DNA from: Poronia punctata
Lineage: Eukaryota > Ascomycota > Sordariomycetes > Xylariales > Xylariaceae
Length of the DNA: 64,000 nucleotides
Direction of reading: 5' to 3'
NCBI GenBank assembly: GCA_022579005.1
Contig: MU401519.1
Coordinates: 1-64,000, forward strand
In this document: positions 44,500-54,522 of the stretch, piece by piece
Layout of the letters: every line of letters starts with the position of its first letter
Position numbering within the stretch: the first letter of the stretch is position 1
Position numbers and translations under genes: made by a program
The notes under the pieces: model-generated
What the model was told of the DNA's origin: nothing
What the model saw: the letters and a program-made list of their open reading frames with translations, nothing else
The model's database searches: none

Positions 44500-44837
44500 C
44501 CCCCGCGCCCCCCGCCCCCCCCCCCCCCCCCCCCCCCCACGACGATTTCTTCATTCTTCTCTCTCTCTCTTACCCTGGACAACAAACGAAATCGTCTCAT
44601 CTCTAATCTGAATCCCCTCCGTTTCTGGAATTCGTGTGGTAGCCTTGACCAGTTCTTTTCACCTTTTTCGCATGCATCCATCCCGGGGATGAATTGAGTC
44701 CTAGCGAGTGGAAGGGCGGTCGAGAGGGCAACATATGGTTACTTACTTAGGTATTCCATTTGTGAACGTTTCTTGTTGCCGTTGTGGGGATCGGATGGGA
44801 TTGTTTGGACCGGTTTTTATTGATGATGATGACAATG

Positions 44838-44840
<3 letters not shown>

Positions 44841-44868
<28 letters not shown>
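44841..44868. repeat. (AG)n microsatellite
   Basis: Fourteen AG units in non-coding DNA downstream of the sphingolipid reductase gene. Confidence 0.92.
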
Positions 44869-45137
44869 GGCCAGATCGCGTTCGTCATTGTCGGTACCTC
44901 GTATAGATGAGAGAAGTAATGTATTCGAGAGCGGGTGATCCGTCTCATCTCACTCGAAGTGGTACGTACGAACGTTCAAACCACCCATGTATTATTTTCA
45001 TACATACAGACCTCTCTTGGGATATTGCACCGTTGCGTTTTCTATACCTAGGTATTTCATCATCTTCTTCATAGTAAACCCTCCCCCCCGGATACCAATG
45101 ACTGACCACTTCTCTCTTCTTCATCCCCTCCCCCCCT

Positions 45138-46302
45138 CTACTTCATTCCCGAACCCCGCCTCCCAGAAGCCCCATACATCCTCCCCCAACCCCTCACCTT
45201 GCGATCCATATCCCCCCTCACGAAAACCATGACAATCCCCATGACACAAACCAGCAACCAATCCACAACCCCCCTCCAGAATCCCCCCCTAACACTTCCC
45301 CCCAGAGCCCCTCTCATGACCAACGCCGTCAAAATATCCGTCGTCACCAACTCACCCCCCCTTTCCAGCGCAGATATACTCTTTTCGGCGATTTGTCCCG
45401 CCGTTTGCGGCTTATCCGCCTCTTCGAGTTTTTTCGTTATATCCGGCTTGATGAGATTTTCCTGCTCGAAACTATCCGTCGAGATTGCGGCCGGGAAGAT
45501 AGTGTGGACCCGCACAACTGGTTCGGTAGGATGTGCGGAAGAATAGAGATTCATTTCTTGGGATAGGGTGTCTGATAATGCGCGGAGGGCGGACTTGGTA
45601 GGGCTGTAGGGTGAGTAGCCGGTGAATGAGAAGAAGGAGAGGAAGGATGCCGTGAAGATTAAATGTCTTGCCGGCGCCGATTTCTGCTCCTCCTGTCTGT
45701 TCTTGAGCCAACAGGTGAGTGTCGCGTGGGCCATGTACAGACTCGTAAAGTAATTGTTATCCATCTGTCGGGGAAACTCCTCCACGGGCGTCTCAATAAA
45801 TAGTGTAGGGTGCGAACTCCCTGCGCAACACCAGACGATATCTGGCGGGTTGCCGCCGTTCCATTCTTTTACTTGGTCCATTACCCGGACGGACTCGGAT
45901 GCTGTTGTCAGGTCTGCGCTGATTTGGAGGAAACGCTGCGTTTCATATTTTGCATTTGACTATTTATAAAGTAAGTTCATAGTTAGTTAGTTAGGTAGTT
46001 TGTGAGGTTAAGTGATTATGATGATGAATTCGACTTACTTGGATTTGTTCGAGCCCTTGAATGAGTTTATCCCTGTCCCGAGCGACGATGACTATATTGG
46101 CGCCTTTGGCGGCGAGTTGACATGCTGCCGCGAGGCCTGTTCCTCGTGATCCACCTGTTATCAAAACGGTCTAAAACTTTGACAATGTCATGTCAGATAT
46201 CTCCCTTCTTTCTCTCTATTATCTCAAATTTCATATTTCATTTAGGATAACACTTACACGACCCTCGATTGGAAACTCATTCTTTCCCAAAATGTTGCCC
46301 AT
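45138..46302 (-). CDS. TSC10: 3-ketodihydrosphingosine reductase
   Basis: Exons 46302-46258, 46170-46039 and 45959-45138, all GT/AG and phase 0, give 332 residues. Exon 2 begins with [12 protein letters not shown] (cofactor motif at 20-27, a variant of TGGSSGIG). The catalytic set is Ser164 (FTAS), Tyr177 and Lys181 (YSPTK). The overall sequence (IVIVARD, ISADLT, CCAGSS) is that of the FVT1/Tsc10 branch. A hydrophobic segment near 287-306 followed by basic residues anchors the protein in the ER membrane. The enzyme reduces 3-ketosphinganine to dihydrosphingosine with NADPH, the second step of sphingolipid synthesis. It is divergent from the PTH11-like gene. The final 200 bases of the coding strand are extremely G-rich. 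Confidence 0.9.
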
Positions 46303-47000
46303 AATGGCGGTCGGTCACGAGTTGTTGTCTTTTTGACTACCAATGTGGGGTGAGAGGATGACACGGCAGATTCTCGTGGGTTTTTTTCAAGACAGAAAAA
46401 GGGTATACTTTTTGCTGAAAATGGATTTCAATCGGCTGAGCGGCAGTCGCGTGCCGATATACACGTACATAAAACAAAACAAAAAACCAAGACCGGTCAG
46501 AAAGTATATTCGTTACACGAAACGGAGTATATACCCCCCATCCCAGATCCTGACTTCGAAACAAAACAAAACAAAACAGCACCAGTCCCGTTTGGGCCGA
46601 CTTTTGTGGCGGTGACTCAGCAAATCCTCAACTGCCAATATTCTGTCATCACCCTATTCGTCCAATTTGCCGCCATTCTCACCGTCTATGGCTCAGGTCG
46701 TTCAGGTCGGGAGGAAAGGTCTGCTTGGCATATGCACCCTCTACCGTTCTGGGTCTATAATTGGCATCAAGGAGCCGGTATATAGCAAAAGCTGAAAAAG
46801 ATAGGTAATGGTAGATAAAGTAGTAGTATGAACAAAAGTAGGTAGTTGCACCTCTTTCTTCCTCGCTACCGTCCTGTTGGGACGAGACTCGGTAACTCAT
46901 TTAACCTTGTCCTCATCCTTTACCTTGCGATTTGTCGATTCATCTTTAGTCAGGGAGAGTCTAGAGAGAGAAAGAGGAGAGATATGCTGGGGTGTTCGAG
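46303..47000. promoter_or_regulatory. Shared divergent promoter region, TSC10 and PTH11-like gene
   Basis: 698 bases between two head-to-head start codons. Contains an AAAC-rich stretch on the + strand near 46,470-46,580. No clear TATA box at a usual distance from either ATG. Confidence 0.5.
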
Positions 47001-48174
47001 ATGAGTGATTCCAACCAAGATGTCACAACTGCCATCGGGGCCATTGTCGCAGTTCTCGCTGTTATAGCCGTCTCTTTGCGCTTCTACTCGCGGCACGTGA
47101 GCAGGACTGGTTTCCAATGGGATGACTGGATGTGTCTGGTCGCCTTATCTGCCGTCATTGTAACCGATGCACTTGTCTTAGCAGGTTCGTCCATCCATTC
47201 ATCCATCCATCATTCGAGGATACATATATAAAACGTGCTGCCGGCCGTAAAGACTTGTCTCACTAACCTATTTATCTAGCAAACGATGCGGATCCGACCG
47301 GACCCGAGGCGGCATCAAACATCGACCCGACTCACGTATTCACACCAGCCGATGTCTACTTCACCAAGTTGAACTTCATCGCCACTGTGCTGTATTTCAC
47401 CATCGCAGCGACCACGAAACTGTCCATCCTACTCTTATACCGCAGGTTATTTTGGATCGACGCCTCTTTCAGACGACAAGTTCTTTTTCTTATTGTCGTC
47501 GTGGTCTGTTTCTGGATCGGGACCGTCGTCGCCGACTTACTCAGCTGCATCCCTCTTGAATGGACTTGGAATAATAGCCATCAAGACCCTCGCTACTGCT
47601 TCAACTATAACATCTACTGGCTCATTAGCGGAATTATCGAGGCCGTCATCGATATCTTGATCATCTTGTTGCCTATTCGCGTCGTGCTCAATCTACAACT
47701 CAACCAGAGCAAGAAGATTGCCGTCATGGCAGTATTCCTTATCGGCGCTTTGTAAGTTTAGACCAACTATTCCCCTTGGCATGGAACAGTATCGATCGAT
47801 ACATATTCTAACACCAATGCGAAAACAGTTCTATTATTTCGGGCATTGTAAAGGTCGTTCTGAGCTATGCTCCGGGCAACCGAAACCCGCACTTTGGCAA
47901 TACCGAGGTCTGGACAACCGTCCACTGCGGAACCGGCATCATCTGCGCCTGTCTTCCGGTATGCTGGCCGCTGTTTGTGCTGGTGTTTAGGAACAGCGTC
48001 TCCTCTATCAGGACGGCTAGGTATAGCTGGAAAGGCTGGTCGTCCATGAATAGAAGCGGGTCAGATAGGACCTCGACCCAGATCCTTGTGCATGAAAACC
48101 CAGTAGCTCCTGGAGATCACGAGCTGCCGGTATACTATTATCCTGTTTCTTATAGAGAGTCGATCGGGCGATGA
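47001..48174 (+). CDS. PTH11-like / fungal rhodopsin-domain integral membrane protein
   Basis: Exons 47001-47184, 47280-47751 and 47829-48174 give 333 residues. The first true ATG is 47001; upstream in-frame codons have no ATG. The pattern is that of the large fungal seven-helix 'rhodopsin domain' family related to PTH11: helix 1, then the basic loop RFYSRHVSRTGFQWDDWM, KLNFIATVLYF and KLSILLLYRRLF, the cysteine-bearing loop DLLSCIPLEWTW...RYCFN, DILIILLPIRVV and a final VHCGTGIICACLP. The C-terminal tail of about 65 residues is soluble. There is no CFEM domain. Members are proposed receptors, for example in surface sensing, but ligands are mostly unknown. Confidence 0.88.
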
Positions 48175-51100
48175 AAAGGCAATGAATAGGTAGTACATTT
48201 CGGCGATATTGACTCAACTCACCTTTCCGCGCACCTGACTTCTCCCAGTGGTAATAGTAGCCGTTCCGACAATATGATGCGCCTTGCCGTCTGACGTACG
48301 GTCCATAAGTCCGGTTGCTAACAGGAGGTTCTGCTCTGCATTGTTGCTGGCCTCGGTGCAATGGAAATGCATTGGATCTCCAAGATTGGCGCTAAGTAGG
48401 TGTTAATAGCTCCTTCATCTTTGGGAACCGTCCAAAATCGGCGATGAAGCAATTCATGGGCCCGCATATCCTTGGTCTGCTGCACATTCCTCGTTCAGGA
48501 TTTTGACGAGCTGCAAGACGAGAGTATATCTTCTTGCCAGTCTCATATTCGATAGGTAGACCTGCATCTGTCCTTTACCGAGGTTATATGATGTCGTGTT
48601 GCCGATTTGCAACGGGACAAACAGTTTCGGTACGATGACATGATGACGATGATGGTAGATCGGTCATACGAGTATGACTCCTTTTTTACTCCGGGTCAAG
48701 ATCGCGAAGCCAAGATAAAGCAAGCCGTCAAGCACCCGCCGCCACGAAGCCTTGTCGCCCAAGCCCTCCAAGATAGCGGCGGCGCGAGCCAAGAGTCAAT
48801 AGACAGGAATACACAGGAGGGTGTATGGATAAAATAACCCGAGTTGAAGTAAGATAGCGTGCGAATATCCTGCAGTGCATCGTTAGTGACATAACTGGAC
48901 CTACTTTAACTCGAACTAAAAGCTCACATGTGCTTGGGCGACCTGCAACTTTTAGGGCCAGGTAGCCGCGGGTCTCGAACCCCGTTCTCGGAGAGATCTG
49001 GGGTTGTGAATCACGGGGAAGCTAAAAGGTGTGACAACGACCGGTAACCGTCAATCTGCCGGCGCCTAACCGCTAGTGCCTCGGCTTTTACTCCTAGCTC
49101 GGACGGATTCTCATGTGACAGCAAAGACTTCCACGAGATGGGTTCCGAGTCGGCATAGCAGACCAAGTCTGTGACACTTCTTGTAACAGGTATAGGTAAA
49201 TAGCTGTTGGCTCTCATAGACGCGCATTCATCTGACCAGACCGCTCTACGTCAGAGAGAAACAAGGCCGCACCAGCGAAGCACCGGTCTATTTGTTGAGG
49301 CTCCCTCTTAGCCTATTACCCGCTCTAGGCTCAAGCACGTGCATACCAGCTAAGAGTGCATCAGTGCCTATGTGTATGTGTAAGTAGCCGCATGGTCGAA
49401 GTCGCTACAGGTATGGCATGTGAAGAAGGCACTTGTTTCTTGCCAATCACAGCCAGGTGAGCTGATTATACAGCTGAACGTAAAGTGATGTAGAGAACTT
49501 GCAGGAAACCTAGAAGATAAGCTTAACGGGACTGCGAGTAGAGATGTAATAGTTTCGAAATCGCTGTACTTCAAAGAGACTCTCGCGGGTACTATGATGA
49601 TATGCGTATATCGCAGACTATAGCAGCCTATTACAGTATAGGCTGTCGCAGCGATAGTGCACCAACTTGAAAGTGATTGCATACGTGTACGTATTTATAG
49701 GCAGCCGGTTGCTTTGCTTGCGTTCGATCAGCAGAGTGACGGGCCAGATGTCTGTCTGTCACATTATGAACGTGGTTCATAACGATAAGCTTTCCTGCAC
49801 GTAGATGCGGGTTCTGTCTCTCATTCGAGGCCTAGAACATGGAATGCATGCGCATTATCTTTACGCAATGTGAGGTATGGTGAGGCTGCTCTAGGTCGGC
49901 GTATGAACCTAGCACTGCTGTGTGTCATACTGACACTTGCTATTCGTTCTCGTTTGTTGTGGGAGGAAGTGCAGGTTATGTAGGTACTCTTCAAGGTACT
50001 ACCCGGTGCTGCTTTATAGATTTAGCCGTACCATACCACCGTTTCATCTTCGGATGAACACCAGAACGGCATGTGCCGTACATACCCCAGCGATTAGATA
50101 TATTACGATAGATTAGGTAGGGGAGCGGTGGCGGACATTCGAAGGCATTGAGCATGGACGGCATTAAACCCCGGCTATTGAACTAAATTATACCGAGAAG
50201 GGGTATACTCACGCGTTTGACAGAAAGAGTGTATTGTAGCGGGTTAAACTCTTAACCGTAACGGACACTGTCTGTTGTTAGTTCGGAGATATCTCCCGCC
50301 CCCAGGAGAATATCCACGGGACTATCACGCGACATATCAAATACAGTCTCGCCTACACGAAAACAAAGTTTCGATCTACGGCAAGCCACCGGTGGGTGAG
50401 TCCGTGAAGCGCCGGTCTACCCCCACCTTACTTACCATCGATGCAACGAAGCTGGAGATGAGTGGAGGCTGGCGATAAGGTCCCAAATGAAAATCGGAAT
50501 AATAAGGCTGCATAGTATTGGGATGTTGAAGAAGATTTCGTGAAACCGGATAACAAAGCGGGGGTGGACCGTGGAGGTTTGAAACCGGTGGGGATGAAGA
50601 AATGCTTCCACGTTGAAACATTCATGAATCTTGAAGCTGTTTCTATTCCGAATCCTTTAGATTTTATCCATACTCACCCGTGTTGTCAAGGGATATACGT
50701 GTATATCATTTCCAGACGAGCGCGAGTCTTTTCGGGCCACCCTTTGATGGTTATGAGTAGGTAGTGAATTGGAAGCGTTGACTCGTCGAGGGCCCTACAG
50801 ATCATGCGACATACGAAATAGTAATGAGAAGATGCTAGACGCGGACTTATCCAGGGTACCCTTATCTTCCATCGAGTGTAACGGTGCTTGGAGTAGGTAC
50901 TCGTAGATGGGTGAGGCTCCAACGAAATCGAGCCAGCTGCAGCAACGATGTATCCCCAGGCTCCAACTAGTCGATCTGTACATAGGGCGATCGGAAGAAA
51001 TCGGGTCTTGCATATTTGGGACCGTCCTAACCTTACCGGCCAGACAGCCAGACGTGCCAGAGCTACAGGGGATACTAGCGTACAGGGGCACGCTCGCGTG

Positions 51101-54100
51101 TTTGTCCCCTTTCAGCCATCTCTTTTAGCGACTTGGCGGCCTGGAGTCTTGGAGCCCAACGCTAGCAGCCCCATGTTTTCCGCTGCGGGCATCGTAGACC
51201 GTGACAGCCGGTGCGCTTGAGGGTCGACAGGGGAGCTGAAATTGGTCCTTTGCTCGAATTCTGGAACCCTTCCCTTCTCGATCCTAGCTTATGTCTAGGG
51301 CCGGTTTTCTTCCACAAAAGTTTCGTAACGAAGACCTAAAAAGAGTCAGGTCGAAATGAAATGAAATGACAATCGGCCCTGTCGGCGATGGTATTTTTAT
51401 GCACAATTTTATGTTGTACTTGTATTATGGTAGTATTGTCGAAAAAGAATGAGAAATGCTATTGTTGCGCGGACACTCGTCCGCAGAAAGGCGTGATACA
51501 AGCAAGGAAAAGGATGGAGAAGAGATTGCAGGGAAGCGTCCCGCCATAATGTCCTGTCAAGATAGCTTACCTCCCCTGTAACGTACAAGTCCACCACCTA
51601 CATTGGAGTACATTTGTACCTACAGAAGGGACTAGCTGCCCGCATACGTTGACGCAGAAGTAGCGGATCTAGAGTGGGTTCTGTTGGGCACGGCTTCCTC
51701 CCGGCTAGCTTGAAGTTGGGGTAAAATGTTCATTTCCAGCCAGTCATTAGGGATCTCAAGAGATTTTATAGACAACTTTTCTTCTATGAAAAAAGACATT
51801 TCTTTCGGACTTGTCACGTAGCGTAACGAAGACTAGAAAGACGGACTCCGATAATTTGACATTTGAGAAGCTTACTTGGATATCTTGGCATATATGTGTA
51901 GGTAAAAGAGAAGGTCTTGGATGCCGTGCAGAACAACAATCAGTAAGATCAGTGACTTGCATCTTGCTAAGAATAGGACGGAGAGAACCGGAGGATGACG
52001 GAGAGCCAAAGTACATCATAACGGCTAGGCGAAGAGAGTAGGTAAAAGTAACCCATCCATCAAAACCAAGTGTCAAATCCGTTTTTTAATTCCAATTGCC
52101 GGTTGGGAATCAACGGTTTTGTTAAAATTACGTACAGTTTTCAATGATCAAGGAATATCATCACGAACATGCTCTAAATGTGCTGGGATCATTCCAGTCC
52201 AACAATTGAAGGTTTCAAATATTTGTATCCGCATGTCTTATTCCAGCTTTAGTACAGTACAGTACTTGTTTGGTGTTTCAATAGTCGTTGTTTCTATTCG
52301 CCCATCACCTTTGTTTCACGGCAATAAGCTCCGCAACTCAAGGACCGGGACTCGGACTCGTACCAAGCTCAAGTTGTAGCGAGATGCAATGTAGGCTGTA
52401 CGAGTACCTACGTCTTGTTCATGTACACACATGCATGTATTTCGTATGCTCTTTGGCCTCCTTGCCCGACCGCCGCAGCTTGTCTTGTCCAATAATGCTC
52501 CAGGTCAATCCAATTATTTCCCAAAATTTAGCAGCGGTCAAGGATAATGAAAAGGCTGAGAGCCGTCGGTTTGGACCTTTCTCTTCTGGGTAAATAGGGC
52601 CATGCTAGAGTGGTCGCCTAGTCCCGCTCCGTATTTTACAAAAATAAACAGTCACAAGTCATATTCTGTTCCAGAATCGGAGCTCTTCTGTAATAAGGTA
52701 CCTACCACAAACAATGCTCTATCAGCTTACATGCAGGTATGTGTTTTCTGAAGGGAAGATAGTGACTTCCGAATTGAATTTTTCAATGCCCATCTACGAG
52801 TAACCTACCGTACTTGTTGACAAACGATATAACCAAAGCAGGCACGACCCAAACATAGCTGTATTGAAAGGGGGTCGCTAGCGTCCCGATTGGATATTTA
52901 TACCAGCAGCCCCATAGTAAAATCGAGACTGTCGAAAACCCGTCTTGTCGGGTTAGGTGTCACATCATCATTGTCACTTTTCCCTTCTGCAAGGATCAAG
53001 GGACCGATTGTGGATGACGGCGGCCCCTGACCACTCATAAACTTGTAGGCAAGTTCAGTTAAATGGCAATAATCCTTAGTTCCCGACGCCGGTGACCGGC
53101 CCCAACGAATTTCCAACCCGCTGTGACTTATTAGTCAAGACAACGCTCAAGAATGGCCATGCCGACCTGTGCCTGGCTCATCAGTGGCCTTGGGCAACAA
53201 ATAGAATTACTTTCGGAAATTGGTCTGTCCAGGCCTTTTCAAAAACCTGATCATTTGACATTTCTCCAAAATTTTCGATCCTCTTCGTGACCCCAATTTC
53301 TCCATTTAGGCACAGTTTTGTTGTTCTGGAATTCCGTTACTCCTGAAAAATCGGGACCGCGAAACCCCTGTTGCTTGCTCTTCTTGGTCAGTGAACAACA
53401 GCATTCTCCGTGTAGAGAAAAAAAACAAACGAGGGGGGGCCAGACCGGAGCTGCAACAAGGAGACTGCCCGTGATTATTCCCACCTCTCCTGGGACCCTT
53501 CCCTTTATTCTGTAACCTAGACCCAAGTACCTCCGTGTACATACCAGGTTATCCATTGTTGTTTTTGGTCCCGGTTGTTGGTACTTTTACCCAAGAGTAT
53601 CAGAGCCAGGGTACCTCGCATTGTATCTGGGGAAATTTACTACCTGTCGATATTCCAGCCTCTTCACCCCCTCCGGTTCTCCCCATTGCATCTCGCAAGT
53701 TTCTCCTCCCTGCATTGCGTCGACTGGTCGTTGCACCCAGGTGGCATAATTTGCGTTTTACAGTTACCGACACCACGACAACGCTCGGGATTACCTAAGC
53801 TCTACGACCGTTCCCACACTTGCTTATTGCTCCCCTGTTAGTAGGATCAGCAGGTGATGGCGAGACTCCATGGCATCCCATACAGGACGTCAAAGGCAAG
53901 GGTTGTCGGTCCGTCACGTTGTGCTACGGCCGGGCTATTATTAAAAAGTCCACCTAGCATCGGCTTGATCGGGCATGAAGGTGGAAGAACACCTCACACT
54001 CATACTTGCGCTGAACCTTATTATCCGTCACGTCACATTGCACACGGCCGCCGCTACCACAGCCGCCAAAGACTTTCCGAACCTTGTCTTTCTTCTCCCG

Positions 54101-54324
54101 GGCCTTTCTCTAGCAGCACTTTGACGAATTGCGATCCTGTCCCGATTGGGAAACCGTCAGCAGCACATACCCCTACCCTACCACTACCTACTCCCTCTAC
54201 CCTCCCTACCCTCCCTACATTAGCCCCATTACCTGCAGTCCCCGGCAAGAACTGTAGTAGTGGGACCAGGTCACCCCACCCCCATTGTCTTTGGCTTGGC
54301 CGTGGCCACACGTCCAGCCGACCA
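48175..54324. other. 6.1-kb gene-poor tract
   Basis: No gene that I can support. Candidates looked at: a tRNA-like relic near 49.0 kb, short protein-like frames at 50,275-50,478, and a possible small spliced gene on the minus strand at 51,632-52,080. The composition is not RIP-like. The right end (about 53,500-54,324) is pyrimidine-rich and includes the promoter and leader of malic enzyme. Confidence 0.5.
48971..49075 (-). other. tRNA-like Pol III box pair (possible SINE or tRNA relic)
   Basis: On the minus strand an A-box-like word TAGCGGTTAGGC (49,075-49,064) is followed 82 bases later by a B-box-like GGTTCGAGACC (48,981-48,971). The T-arm stem pairs at only three or four positions and no acceptor stem can be formed, so it is not a working tRNA gene. 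It may be a decayed tRNA-derived element. Confidence 0.3.
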
Positions 54325-54522
54325 ATGGCGTATAATACAAACAGCACAGTCAGCTCAGATATATCAACGGCTTGTTCTACCTCGCCCTCGTCTATTTTTT
54401 CCGCACGTTCTTCCTATAACTCTCTTCCCGACAAACTTATCTCCCTGTCTTTCCAGCGTAGACTGTCTGCTCTCAATCCCCTTTCCACCATTGACCCTGC
54501 TTCTCTCCAAGGGCGAATCAAG

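Larger units (their letters stand above)
42889..45137. other. Intergenic with repeats and assembly gap
   Basis: No gene recognised on either strand. Includes GGCAAA-type repeats near 43,965-43,982, a heptanucleotide repeat, a poly-G/poly-C gap and a GA microsatellite. Poly-proline and poly-glycine frames at 44,315-44,700 come from the homopolymers. Confidence 0.6.

Noticed and set aside
44315..44697. Poly-proline frames across gap 2
   Set aside because: Same cause: homopolymer run and gap; no domain outside it.
50275..50478. 67-residue forward frame that looks mildly protein-like
   Set aside because: No family resemblance, no splice partners, and it lies in a gene-poor tract.
53854..54324. 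Upstream part of the open frame that contains the first malic-enzyme exon
   Set aside because: Sequence is low in protein character and far upstream of the conserved domain; treated as leader or promoter.
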